Origin: Paenibacillus sp. BK033
GTDB lineage: Bacteria; Bacillota; Bacilli; Paenibacillales; Paenibacillaceae
NCBI RefSeq assembly: GCF_004345425.1
Contig: NZ_SLVP01000001.1
Location: 558,001 to 622,000, forward strand
DNA: 64,000 nucleotides
Reading direction: 5' to 3'
Position numbers and translations under genes: made by a program. Positions 9,622-17,309 of the stretch are shown here, piece by piece. Numbering within the stretch: the first letter of the stretch is position 1; each line of letters begins with the position of its first letter. Below the pieces are notes generated by a model. The model was not told where the DNA came from. It did not search any database and saw nothing but the letters and a program-made list of their open reading frames with translations.

Positions 9622-10731
9622 TTGAGCAATGAGATCAGCGAGAAATACAAGATATCTCCCTATTTAATCATCTTCCCTCTATATGTTGGCATGGTGGGAA
9701 TAGGCATTCTTTCTTACCAAAGGACTCTCATTAAGCATGCCGGTTATAACGCGTGGATCTCGGTTATTTTAACGGGGATCAGCATTCATATTCTTCTATG
9801 GATGATCTATAAGCTATTGTCAACGACCGAAGGGGCACATGATATAGCCGCCATTAATAACAAGCTGTTCGGCAAATTTTTGGGCAGCTTTTTTAATGCG
9901 GCCATTGTGATTTATTTTGTTCTGGGCGCTTTCGTCAAGTTCAAAGTGTATATCGAGCTAATTCAAGTCTGGCTGTTTCCCAGCATGAATTTTCTATACG
10001 TCAGCATCGTTATTTTATTGCTTGTTTACTACACCGTATCGGGAGGTCTCCGTACCGTAACGGGCATTGCGGTATGGGCGACGATCATTTCGTGCGTGTC
10101 GATCATCCCGCAGGTTTTGCTTGCCTTTCCGTATTTGCATCCTTTAAACCTGCTGCCGTTATGGAATCACTCCGTATCCGACATTCTGCTTTCTTCCGAA
10201 GATATGGCTTTTAATTTTCTCGGCTTCGAAATCCTGCTTTTGTTTTATCCGTTTATAAAAACCCCGGAAAAGTCGCAGAAATGGGCGCATCTTATCCTCT
10301 TTTTGGTCATCTTGTTGTATGGGGTCATTTTGGTTCTGGCCTTTATGTTTTTCACCGAGGAACAGCTGCGCCATACGATCTGGCCGACCTTGAATATGAT
10401 CGGGATCTTTGAAGTGCCGCTGCTTCAACGGCTTGAATATATAGCGATCTCCTTATGGTTTATCAAAATTATAGCGGGCATTTCCATCTATATTTGGGCG
10501 GCTTGCCGCGCAACCAAGATTGCCTTTCGCATAAGGCCGCGATTGTTTTTGGTCTTGAGTCTTATCGCGATGGCGATACTCTGCGAAGCCATTAGAGACC
10601 ACAGAACCGTTGAGAAGCTGGCGGATATTTATTCCAAGGTGGGACTCTATTTTATATACGTCTATATCCCGTTTGCATTCCTTTGCGTTCTGCTCCGGAA
10701 GAAGGTCAGACAGCTTCGCGTGAAAAGTTAA
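9622..10731 (+). CDS. Spore germination protein, GerB family (B subunit)
   Basis: A 369-residue integral membrane protein of the GerAB / amino-acid-permease-like family, with ten or so hydrophobic segments and the typical start ISPYLIIFPLYVGMVGIGIL. B subunits carry much of the germinant specificity. Start is TTG 9622, with GGAGG about 11 bases before it at the end of the gerC-type gene; no better start is visible. As the last gene of the operon it gives the order A-C-B rather than the common A-B-C. Confidence 0.92.
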   Translation: MSNEISEKYKISPYLIIFPLYVGMVGIGILSYQRTLIKHAGYNAWISVILTGISIHILLWMIYKLLSTTEGAHDIAAINNKLFGKFLGSFFNAAIVIYFVLGAFVKFKVYIELIQVWLFPSMNFLYVSIVILLLVYYTVSGGLRTVTGIAVWATIISCVSIIPQVLLAFPYLHPLNLLPLWNHSVSDILLSSEDMAFNFLGFEILLLFYPFIKTPEKSQKWAHLILFLVILLYGVILVLAFMFFTEEQLRHTIWPTLNMIGIFEVPLLQRLEYIAISLWFIKIIAGISIYIWAACRATKIAFRIRPRLFLVLSLIAMAILCEAIRDHRTVEKLADIYSKVGLYFIYVYIPFAFLCVLLRKKVRQLRVKS

Positions 10732-10738
10732 CTTATTT

Positions 10739-10752
10739 GAAACGATCATTCC
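10739..10752 (+). promoter_or_regulatory. TetR-type operator, copy 1
   Basis: GAAACGATCATTCC, one base away from the reverse complement of the perfect palindrome at 11393-11406. It lies just upstream of the -35 element of the TetR gene, consistent with autorepression. Confidence 0.65.
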
Positions 10753-10760
10753 TGAAAGTG

Positions 10761-10789
10761 TTGACACGGAATTCATATTCGGCTAGCAT
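10761..10789 (+). promoter_or_regulatory. Sigma-A promoter of the TetR gene
   Basis: TTGACA at 10761-10766, a 17-base spacer, and TAGCAT at 10784-10789, ending 12 bases before the ATG. The short distance implies a very short leader. Confidence 0.65.
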
Positions 10790-10801
10790 ACTGAGCAGGG
10801 G

Positions 10802-11374
10802 ATGATTAAAAAAATGTCCAGAGTAAAAACATTTCAGATTGAAGAGACAATCGATAAGGCGATTGATGTATTCCGGGAAAAAGGCTACCAAGGAACATCG
10901 ATGCAGGACTTGGTCAGCGCATTGTCCCTGAACCGTAGCAGTATTTATCAGACGTTCCGCAGCAAGGAAGAGTTGTATTTGGTATCGCTGGACCGTTATG
11001 GTGACCAGACGAGCGACATTACGGCGATTCTATACGAGCCGGGTACCTGCAGGGAAGTGCTGATGCGGTTTTTTGCTAAATTGATTGAACATAACAGCGT
11101 CAGAACGTGTTTGCTGGTTTATGCTTCTTTGGAGATGGGCGAGCATCCGGAGGTCCGCGAAAGAGTCAGCACCAACAACAACTTAAGAGAAAGGGCGTTT
11201 TTTCAATTGCTGTCACGCGGGACTGCCAACGGTGAAATTAAGGGTAACCCTAATTTGCGTGTTCTTTCGCAATACCTTGTAAATGTGGCGAACGGTATAA
11301 CGGTTACTTCCGCATCTGCTGGCAGGAATACGTTAGATAACATATTAGAGATGTCTCTTTTTTTTCTGCGCTAA
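10802..11374 (+). CDS. TetR/AcrR-family repressor
   Basis: About 190 residues with an N-terminal helix-turn-helix: IDKAIDVFREKGYQGTSMQD followed by LVSALSLNRSSIYQTFRSKEELY, the canonical TetR DNA-binding fold at about 15-60. The C-terminal ligand-binding part is helical and includes a C-x-LVYASLEMG segment. The start ATG 10802 follows GAGCAGGGG. Matching palindromes lie upstream of this gene and upstream of the SDR gene that follows it, so this protein very probably controls both. An electrophile or a small hydrophobic compound is a plausible inducer, given the oxidoreductase target (inference). Confidence 0.92.
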   Translation: MIKKMSRVKTFQIEETIDKAIDVFREKGYQGTSMQDLVSALSLNRSSIYQTFRSKEELYLVSLDRYGDQTSDITAILYEPGTCREVLMRFFAKLIEHNSVRTCLLVYASLEMGEHPEVRERVSTNNNLRERAFFQLLSRGTANGEIKGNPNLRVLSQYLVNVANGITVTSASAGRNTLDNILEMSLFFLR

Positions 11375-11392
11375 TTTTTTTTGCTCTAAATT

Positions 11393-11406
11393 GGAATGAT
11401 CGTTCC
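11393..11406 (+). promoter_or_regulatory. TetR-type operator, copy 2
   Basis: GGAATGATCGTTCC, a near-perfect palindrome 45 bases before the SDR start. It repeats, in opposite orientation, the site at 10739-10752. Confidence 0.7.
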
Positions 11407-11450
11407 CTTAAAATATATCTTAACCTTATTCAAAAAGGAGAGTAAATAAG

Positions 11451-12197
11451 ATGAATTCAAATAAATTGCAAGGCAAAACGGCATTTGTGACGGGCGGATC
11501 CCGCGGCATAGGGGCATCCATTGTTAGGCGGCTGAGTCAAGAGGGAGCGGCTGTAGCGTTTACTTACGCGAATTCCGTTGAAAAAGCCAATGAACTAGTT
11601 ACAGAAATTCAAACGGCAGGCGGGAGAGCTTTAGCGCTTCAAGCAAAAGGCGAAGATATCGATTCCGTGAAATCCGCTGTTGGAGAGACCATTCATGAAT
11701 TTGGCCATCTGAATATATTGGTTAACAATGCCGGTATTCTGGATGTAAAGCCGTATGATCAATTCACCATGGAGGATTTCGACAGAACCGTTACCGTCAA
11801 TATCAAAGCGGTGTTTGCCGCCATTCAGGCAGCCGGTCCGCAAATGCGGCACGGAGACAGAATTATTAATATTGGCAGCGTAAATGCCGATGTGACCGGA
11901 TTCCCCGGCATGAGCCTGTACAGCATGTCCAAAGCGGCGGTTGCCGCGATGACCCGCGGTCTGGCCAGAGATCTGGCTCCGCAAGGCGTGACCGTCAATA
12001 ATATCCAGCCGGGTCCGGTGGATACGGACATGAATCCCGCTGAAGGAGAGATGGCCGCAATTTTGAAAAATGTCATTGCGCTCGGCCGTTATGGAACGGT
12101 AAACGATATTGCCAGCTTAGTAGCCTTCTTATCGAGCCCGGAAGCCGGCTATATTACCGGAGCATCGCTGGATATTAATGGAGGATTTATGATCTAA
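11451..12197 (+). CDS. SDR-family NAD(P)-dependent oxidoreductase
   Basis: A 248-residue classical short-chain dehydrogenase/reductase. It has the cofactor motif TGGSRGIG at 14-21, the structural NNAG near residue 89, a catalytic Ser in NIGSVNADV, and YSMSK as the catalytic Tyr-x3-Lys. The C-terminus ends in ITGASLDINGGFMI, as in FabG-like family members. The substrate is unknown. Start ATG 11451 has AAAGGAG upstream. Linked to the preceding TetR gene by a shared operator; an induced detoxification reductase is likely but not shown. Confidence 0.92.
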   Translation: MNSNKLQGKTAFVTGGSRGIGASIVRRLSQEGAAVAFTYANSVEKANELVTEIQTAGGRALALQAKGEDIDSVKSAVGETIHEFGHLNILVNNAGILDVKPYDQFTMEDFDRTVTVNIKAVFAAIQAAGPQMRHGDRIINIGSVNADVTGFPGMSLYSMSKAAVAAMTRGLARDLAPQGVTVNNIQPGPVDTDMNPAEGEMAAILKNVIALGRYGTVNDIASLVAFLSSPEAGYITGASLDINGGFMI

Positions 12198-12280
12198 TCC
12201 CTTCCGCGAAGACCCTCTAACGAATAAGGGATCATGTTCCGATACAAAAGGTGAAGTCAAATCTGGAGTGGAGGGAAATG

Positions 12281-12457
12281 ATGGATATTCCGGCTATGTC
12301 CGTTGCTTTGTCCCAAAGCAAGCTTATGAACGAGGTTGGAATCAGCGTGCTCAAGATGGCGAAGGACCATTCGACGGAGCAGTCGCAGCAGCTGATCCAA
12401 ATGATGGCGCAAAGCGTGCAGCCCCATTTGGGCGGCAATATCGATTTGAAAGTGTAA
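12281..12457 (+). CDS. YjfB-family protein (putative motility protein)
   Basis: Small 59-residue protein of the YjfB family: it begins MDIPAMSVALSQSKLMNEVG and ends MMAQSVQPHLGGNIDLKV, both family signatures. Some members are annotated as putative motility proteins and belong to a sigma-D-type regulon in bacilli; the molecular role is not known. GGAGGGAA lies just before two adjacent ATG codons (12278, 12281). A strong terminator follows directly, so it is probably monocistronic. Confidence 0.8.
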   Translation: MDIPAMSVALSQSKLMNEVGISVLKMAKDHSTEQSQQLIQMMAQSVQPHLGGNIDLKV

Positions 12458-12470
12458 CAGGAAGAGAAAG

Positions 12471-12512
12471 GCCGCCTTGAGCGTCGATTAGACGAGAAGG
12501 CGGCTTTTTATT
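12471..12512 (+). terminator. Intrinsic terminator after yjfB-like gene
   Basis: Stem GCCGCCTT / AAGGCGGC around a smaller inner GTC/GAC hairpin, followed by TTTTTATTTT. Confidence 0.92.
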
Positions 12513-12538
12513 TTACGCTGATTTAATAAAAATAATCC

Positions 12539-12597
12539 TTTACAGGACACCAAAAGGTGTTATATTATAAAATCAGAAAAGGACACCGTAAGGTGTC
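12539..12597 (+). promoter_or_regulatory. doxX promoter with two matching palindromic operators
   Basis: TTTACA (12539-12544) and an AT-rich -10 (TATTAT 12563-12568, or TATATT 12561-12566) form the promoter. The palindrome ACACC-AAAA-GGTGT (12547-12560) fills the spacer. A second one, GACACC-GTAA-GGTGTC (12582-12597), lies in the early transcribed region, 36 bases centre to centre. This is a typical double-operator design. The regulator is not encoded next to it. Confidence 0.7.
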
Positions 12598-12643
12598 TCA
12601 TTTAATGAGAAACATCCAAACAAAACAAGGGAGAGATTTCAAC

Positions 12644-13012
12644 ATGCATATTTTAGCCATTATTATTCAAAGCTGGCTGCTATTCTCGATGATTTTCTTC
12701 GGAATTACAAAGCTTACGGGAGCTAAACATCAGGTAGAGCTGTTTGATTCGATCAAGCTGCCGCAATGGTTCCGCGTGGTTACGGGACTTGTTCAGCTGC
12801 TTGGGGCTGTCGGACTCCTTATTGGCTACTGGTATCCCGGCATGGCAGGCTGGTCGGGGGTTTGGATTGGAGTTACCATGTTATTAGCGATTCTGTCGCA
12901 TTTGAGAGTAAAGCACCCGTTCGGCAAGATGTTCCCGGCTGTTCTGAACCTTGTTATAGCTGCCGCGGTTGTTCTTCTGTTTGCAGGAGATTTAGCTCAC
13001 CCCTTTGGCTAA
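12644..13012 (+). CDS. DoxX family membrane protein
   Basis: A 122-residue protein with four membrane helices. It starts MHILAIIIQSWLLFSMIFFG and has ITKLTGAKHQVELFDSIKLP, which is the usual DoxX/DoxD loop. Family members are small quinone- or thiol-linked membrane oxidoreductase partners in some organisms, often induced by electrophile stress; function here is not determined. ATG 12644 follows GGGAGAGA; upstream in-frame starts would run through the operators. Own promoter and terminator make it a single-gene unit. Confidence 0.85.
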   Translation: MHILAIIIQSWLLFSMIFFGITKLTGAKHQVELFDSIKLPQWFRVVTGLVQLLGAVGLLIGYWYPGMAGWSGVWIGVTMLLAILSHLRVKHPFGKMFPAVLNLVIAAAVVLLFAGDLAHPFG

Positions 13013-13033
13013 GTCCCAGTACATTTAATGAGG

Positions 13034-13067
13034 CCGGTACGCGCGATTCTTTCGTCGTACCGGTTTT
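13034..13067 (+). terminator. Intrinsic terminator after doxX
   Basis: Stem CCGGTACG / CGTACCGG with a 13-base loop and a TTTT tail. The following stretch up to 13276 holds no gene I can support. Confidence 0.8.
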
Positions 13068-13276
13068 AATTTATATAGATTTTACAAACCATAGGACTCT
13101 TTCTAACAAAAAAATAGTAAAATTATCACTATATTCTGACGACATCTTATCCTAGACTTAAGATTGATATTCCTTTCCCTCTAGGAGGACATCGCCGGAT
13201 TCATTTCCTGGCATAACGGTGATTAAGTATAGGTAGTCCATTCGGATGCAATCCAATTATGTGAGGAGAGGTAGAG

Positions 13277-14233
13277 ATGACAGAAAAAAACGCTGGCAAG
13301 AAAATCGTGCTGGAGCCGGAGGCTTTGAAATTCGCGCAGGATACGGCAAATCCGCCATATTTGTTCGACCTTGGTCCGGAAAAAGGCCGCGAAACGGTGG
13401 ACAACGTTCAAGCGGGAGATATTGAGAAGCCGCCTGTCGATATCACCGACCTGACGATTGAGGGCGGACCAAGCGGGCAGGTGTCCATTCGCATTCTGCG
13501 CGCTCCAAATACGGCAAAGAAGCTGCCGGCTATTCTCTATATTCATGGCGCCGGCTGGGTGTTCGGCAATGCCCATACGCATGACCGGCTTATTCGCGAG
13601 CTGGCAGCTGGGGCGGAGGCCGCCGTTGTTTTTCCGAATTACAGCTTGTCTCCGGAAGCCAAATACCCGGCTGCGATCGAAGAAATTTACGCAGCCCTGC
13701 AGTGGATAGCGGAGCACGGCGATGAGCACGGCCTTGATACAAGCCGGCTTTATGTGGCGGGGGACAGCGTTGGCGGCAACATGACGGCTGCCATAACGAT
13801 TATGGCAAAGGAACGCAAAGGACCTCAGATTCATAAGCAGCTGCTGTTCTATCCGGTAACGGATGCAGGTAACGATACGGAATCCTACAAGGAATTCGCG
13901 ACGGGTTATTTCCTTCGCCGGGACGCTATGGCCTGGTTCTGGGATCAATATACGACAAATCAAGAGCAGCGGAATGAAATCTATGCCTCTCCGCTGCGCG
14001 CGACAACCGAGCAGCTTAAGGGCTTGCCGCAAGCTCTAATCATTACGGGAGAGGCGGATGTCCTTCGCGATGAAGGCGAGGCTTATGCCAATAAGCTTCG
14101 CGAGGCTGGCGTGCGGGTCACGCAAGCGCGTTTCCAGGGGACGATTCACGACTTTGTCATGCTGAATGCCCTGGCAGACACGGCGGCCGCCCGCGGAGCG
14201 ATGCTGCTGGCTAACGCTTGGCTGAAGGAATAG
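13277..14233 (+). CDS. Alpha/beta hydrolase, HSL-type esterase
   Basis: A 318-residue carboxylesterase/lipase-like enzyme. The oxyanion-hole motif HGAGW (90-94) and nucleophile elbow GDSVGG with Ser164 mark the hormone-sensitive-lipase family; Asp261 (EADVLRDEG) and His291 (TIHDF) complete the triad. No signal peptide, so it is cytoplasmic. The first 60 residues form the usual cap region. GGAGAGG precedes ATG 13277. The physiological ester is unknown. It is followed 65 bases later by a GAPDH-like gene without a terminator between them, so co-transcription is possible. Confidence 0.93.
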   Translation: MTEKNAGKKIVLEPEALKFAQDTANPPYLFDLGPEKGRETVDNVQAGDIEKPPVDITDLTIEGGPSGQVSIRILRAPNTAKKLPAILYIHGAGWVFGNAHTHDRLIRELAAGAEAAVVFPNYSLSPEAKYPAAIEEIYAALQWIAEHGDEHGLDTSRLYVAGDSVGGNMTAAITIMAKERKGPQIHKQLLFYPVTDAGNDTESYKEFATGYFLRRDAMAWFWDQYTTNQEQRNEIYASPLRATTEQLKGLPQALIITGEADVLRDEGEAYANKLREAGVRVTQARFQGTIHDFVMLNALADTAAARGAMLLANAWLKE

Positions 14234-14298
14234 CCGTTTAACCTTTCGCAACGGTAAAAATTTGATTGCGCCAACGATGCGCAGGCAGGAGAATGAAC

Positions 14299-15297
14299 AT
14301 GAATAATATTGCTATTTTTGGCTTTGGACGGATCGGCAGACAGCTTCTTCGCGTAGCTTTGGAAAATGAGCTGTTTGTCCCCGTATCCATCTCGGATATT
14401 AAAGACGAAGCAACGCTCGCGGCTCTGTTTGAGGTCGATACGAACTACAAGCGTTGGCCGGAGCCTGTGGCAGGCACGGAAGGAACGATTAGAATCGGCG
14501 ACCGTTCCATTCTTTATTTGAACTCGTCGCAGGAAATACCGAACTGGAGCGAGCTTGGCGTCGGGCTTGTTATTGATTGCACGGGACGGGCGGTAACTAG
14601 ACAGGTAGCGGAGCTTCACCTGGAGCGCGGCGCGAAGCGCGTTCTCGTCAGCGGACCAAGCAAAACCCTTGACGACTGCGATGCGGTATTGCTGAAAGGA
14701 ATCAATCTAGACAGCTTTGATCCGGACAAGCACAAAATCATCAGCATGGCGAGCTGCACGACCAATGCGCTCGCTCCGGTCGTCAAGCTGGTCCGTGAAA
14801 ACTTCGGCATTCAATACGGCTTATTCTCCACGGTGCATTCCTATACGAACACCCAATCGCTGACCGATCAGCCGATGAGAGACCGCAGGGATTCCTGGGC
14901 AGCCGCGGAAAATATTATCCCGTCCTCTTCGGGTGCGGCAAAAGCGCTTAAGTTTATTTGGCCCGATCTGCAAATTACGGGTAAAGCTTACCGGATTCCG
15001 ACACGCACCGGGAGTATCGCGGAGCTGAATCTGGTTACGGAGAAGCCGTGTACCGCCCAGGAAATTAACGATATGTTCCGTAAAGCCGCGCAGGAGGGTC
15101 CGCTTAACGGAGTGCTTGATGTGCTGGAAGGAGAGTGGGCTTCCTCGCGTATCGTAGGGGATTCCCATTCTTCGATTATCGACCTGCCGCTGACCCATGT
15201 ACAAGGCGGACTTTTATCCGTTGCCGCCTGGTATGACAACGAGTGGGGTTATGCCTCACGCCTCGCCGAAGTAGCGGCATTTTTAGGCCGTCAATAA
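14299..15297 (+). CDS. Glyceraldehyde-3-phosphate dehydrogenase family protein (atypical paralogue)
   Basis: A 332-residue GAPDH-fold enzyme. It shows the NAD-binding FGFGRIGRQLLR at the N-terminus, the catalytic SMASCTTNALAP block, HSYTNTQSLTDQ, AAENIIPSSSGAAKA, RIPTRTGS, and the C-terminal WYDNEWGYASRLAEV. Several normally invariant positions differ: DTNYKRW stands where DSxHGRF is expected, and DQPMRDRRDSW replaces the usual phosphate-site stretch PHxDLRRAR. It may therefore be a specialised aldehyde-phosphate dehydrogenase rather than the glycolytic enzyme. The start at ATG 14299 is 7 bases from AGGAG; an ATG six bases earlier abuts the site and is less likely. Confidence 0.88.
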   Translation: MNNIAIFGFGRIGRQLLRVALENELFVPVSISDIKDEATLAALFEVDTNYKRWPEPVAGTEGTIRIGDRSILYLNSSQEIPNWSELGVGLVIDCTGRAVTRQVAELHLERGAKRVLVSGPSKTLDDCDAVLLKGINLDSFDPDKHKIISMASCTTNALAPVVKLVRENFGIQYGLFSTVHSYTNTQSLTDQPMRDRRDSWAAAENIIPSSSGAAKALKFIWPDLQITGKAYRIPTRTGSIAELNLVTEKPCTAQEINDMFRKAAQEGPLNGVLDVLEGEWASSRIVGDSHSSIIDLPLTHVQGGLLSVAAWYDNEWGYASRLAEVAAFLGRQ

Positions 15298-15308
15298 CGC
15301 GAAATAGG

Positions 15309-15344
15309 AACCCGCTTTCTCCAAGGAGAAGGCGGGTTTTTTTA
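15309..15344 (+). terminator. Intrinsic terminator after the GAPDH-like gene
   Basis: Stem AACCCGC / GCGGGTT extended by TCTCC / GGAGA, then seven T. Confidence 0.9.
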
Positions 15345-15425
15345 TTTCCAGAACAGGGTTGTCGCAAAAAGATAAACGGTTCGTCGCAATCGTTCATTGA
15401 AAAGGAATGAAAAACCAGTACAATC

Positions 15426-15445
15426 AATAATGAAAATCATTATCA
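15426..15445 (+). promoter_or_regulatory. Fur box upstream of the iron-binding lipoprotein
   Basis: AATAATGAAAATCATTATC matches the 19-base Fur consensus at 17 positions, and its core TGAAAATCATTATCA is a 7-1-7 inverted repeat. It ends 26 bases before the start codon, so iron-dependent repression is expected. Confidence 0.88.
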
Positions 15446-15470
15446 GGAATGAAGAAGAGGGGATCGGAAA

Positions 15471-16478
15471 TTGAAAAGACGCAATTTAGGTTTCTGTTCG
15501 TTGTTTATTTGTTTAGCTCTCATGCTGGCAGCATGCGGTTCCGGAGGAAATAACGCTAACGCGCCAAGCAGCACGCCGTCAGAAGCTCCAGCAGAGGAAG
15601 CGCCGGGCAATTCTGAGCCAGAAGGCGGAAGCGCCTATCCCGTCACGATTAAGCACTTGAAAGGTGAATATAAACTCGAGAAGAGGCCTGAAAAAATCGC
15701 GGTGCTGGATACCAAGTTTGTCGATCAGCTGATTGCGCTGGACGAGCAGCCGGCGGGAAGCGTAACCGCCGCCGGATCGGATACGGATTTTCCGGAATAT
15801 TTGAGCGACCGCCTGGCAGGAGACGTCAAGTTGTTAGGCACGCGGGATAAGCCGAACTTGGAAGCTATTCTGGCTATGCAGCCGGATTTGATTCTGATGA
15901 CCGATTTCCAGGAGGAAGCCTACGCGAATATTAGTAAAATCGCGCCAACCATCGTGCTGGATTTCGATGAGGACTGGCGCGCTACCCTGGATACCATGGG
16001 CACAATCATGGGTAAGCAAGCAGAAGCCAAGGCTGTTCAGCAAGCCTATGAGGAAAAAGCAACTAAGCTGAAGGAGCAGCTTGCGGCCAAGCTGGGCGAG
16101 GAGACCGTTGCCCTAATCCGTCCAAGAATCGAAGGCATTCGCGTGCATACGCCGGATCACCGGACGGGAGCTATCCTTTATAACGATTTGGGATTAAAGG
16201 TACCGGCATCCGTTGCGGCGGTTGACGATACCGCCTATGAGCTATCGCTGGAAGCCGTAAGCGAGATTGGCGCGGATCATTACTTCCTGTTGTCCGATGC
16301 GATGTTTGCGGATGCGGTTAAGGAACTGGAAAGCACGAATATTTGGAAATCGCTGGATTCGGTAAAAAACCATCATGTCTACAAAGCAGACAGCACATTG
16401 TGGATTGCTTACTACGGGCCAATCGCCAACAGCCTGATAATTGAACAAGCCGCGGAAGCGTTGCTAGGCCAGCAATAG
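15471..16478 (+). CDS. Iron-siderophore ABC transporter binding lipoprotein (FecB/FhuD type)
   Basis: A 335-residue binding protein anchored outside the membrane. The signal peptide ends LALMLAACGSG (lipobox LAAC), followed by a Ser/Pro/Glu-rich linker and a class III periplasmic-binding domain (about 60-335) with KRPEKIAVLDTKFVDQLIAL, NLEAILAMQPDLILMTDFQE and ALIRPRIEGIRVHTPDHRTG. Start TTG 15471 follows AGAGGGG. A Fur box precedes it. It is two bases from a FhuF-like reductase gene. No permease or ATPase gene for iron uptake is in the window, so it must share components encoded elsewhere. The C-terminal domain of the AraC gene 800 bases downstream is a clear paralogue. Confidence 0.93.
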   Translation: MKRRNLGFCSLFICLALMLAACGSGGNNANAPSSTPSEAPAEEAPGNSEPEGGSAYPVTIKHLKGEYKLEKRPEKIAVLDTKFVDQLIALDEQPAGSVTAAGSDTDFPEYLSDRLAGDVKLLGTRDKPNLEAILAMQPDLILMTDFQEEAYANISKIAPTIVLDFDEDWRATLDTMGTIMGKQAEAKAVQQAYEEKATKLKEQLAAKLGEETVALIRPRIEGIRVHTPDHRTGAILYNDLGLKVPASVAAVDDTAYELSLEAVSEIGADHYFLLSDAMFADAVKELESTNIWKSLDSVKNHHVYKADSTLWIAYYGPIANSLIIEQAAEALLGQQ

Positions 16479-16479
16479 A

Positions 16480-17229
16480 ATGGATCCGTTTCTTGTATCC
16501 GATGCCTGGGCGGAGCTGTCCTGCGATTATAGCCTGACGGTTGGGGAGGCTCCGAAGCATAACATTAAGCAGCTCGCATTAAGCGAGCTGCTTAATGCGG
16601 AGCCGCGAAGAGCTTATATGGATTGGCTGATGAACCATATCGGCGCTCCGAACAAAAGCGTCGCTGCATCCATGCTGGTAAAGAGAATAGCCAGCCTGCT
16701 TGTAGCTCCGGTGCTTGGCGCGATGACCTATTACAATAAGGGGATAGGCATTACGCTGGAGCACAGCCGGCTTTTTCATAAGGAAGCATCCATTTCCGGA
16801 ACCCCCTTTCCGTTTATGGCGCTAACCGAAGTTATGGTTACAGCGCCCGATCCCCTTAATAGAGCAGCGTGGCGCGCGGAAGTTATTCAACAGTTATTTG
16901 GAGAAAGCCTGACCCCGATAATAAAGCTAGCAGCCGCGGAAGGTCCGGTATCGATGGCCATTCTATGGGAGAACGTCATGGCGCGTATCGCGCCTATATA
17001 TGGCGATGACCAGGATCATGATGACGAACTCAGCCGAAGGTTAAGGGAGGATTTTCTCTATATTGCGAAGGAGGCTCCGGGAGAGCGGTTTGGCATGCGG
17101 AAAAACCCGTTCGCTTCCTTTGCGGAGATCAGAGACGGTTGTTGGCTCACGGGAAGAAGCAAGCGTCTGACCTGTTGTCTGTATTATCAAATGGCACCCG
17201 AATATTGCTTGAAATGCCCAAAACCTTAA
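16480..17229 (+). CDS. FhuF-like ferric-siderophore reductase
   Basis: A 249-residue protein ending in RLTCCLYYQMAPEYCLKC, a Cys-Cys then Cys-x2-Cys arrangement that binds the [2Fe-2S] cluster in FhuF. FhuF-type proteins reduce iron in imported siderophores in the cytoplasm. The remainder is weakly conserved in this family, as here. The start codon lies one base after the lipoprotein stop, so the two are co-translated and share the Fur box. The pairing of binding protein and reductase fits iron acquisition followed by release. Confidence 0.82.
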   Translation: MDPFLVSDAWAELSCDYSLTVGEAPKHNIKQLALSELLNAEPRRAYMDWLMNHIGAPNKSVAASMLVKRIASLLVAPVLGAMTYYNKGIGITLEHSRLFHKEASISGTPFPFMALTEVMVTAPDPLNRAAWRAEVIQQLFGESLTPIIKLAAAEGPVSMAILWENVMARIAPIYGDDQDHDDELSRRLREDFLYIAKEAPGERFGMRKNPFASFAEIRDGCWLTGRSKRLTCCLYYQMAPEYCLKCPKP

Positions 17230-17255
17230 ACGAGTTGGAGACTTCTAATTGACTA

Positions 17256-17270
17256 TGAAAATCATTTTCA
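17256..17270 (+). promoter_or_regulatory. Fur box upstream of the AraC-type regulator
   Basis: TGAAAATCATTTTCA is a perfect 7-1-7 palindrome matching the Fur core. It is 40 bases before the start of the AraC-binding-protein fusion. Confidence 0.85.
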
Positions 17271-17309
17271 ATTAAAATAATCTAGACAATAGGTTTGGAG
17301 AGGTGTCAA

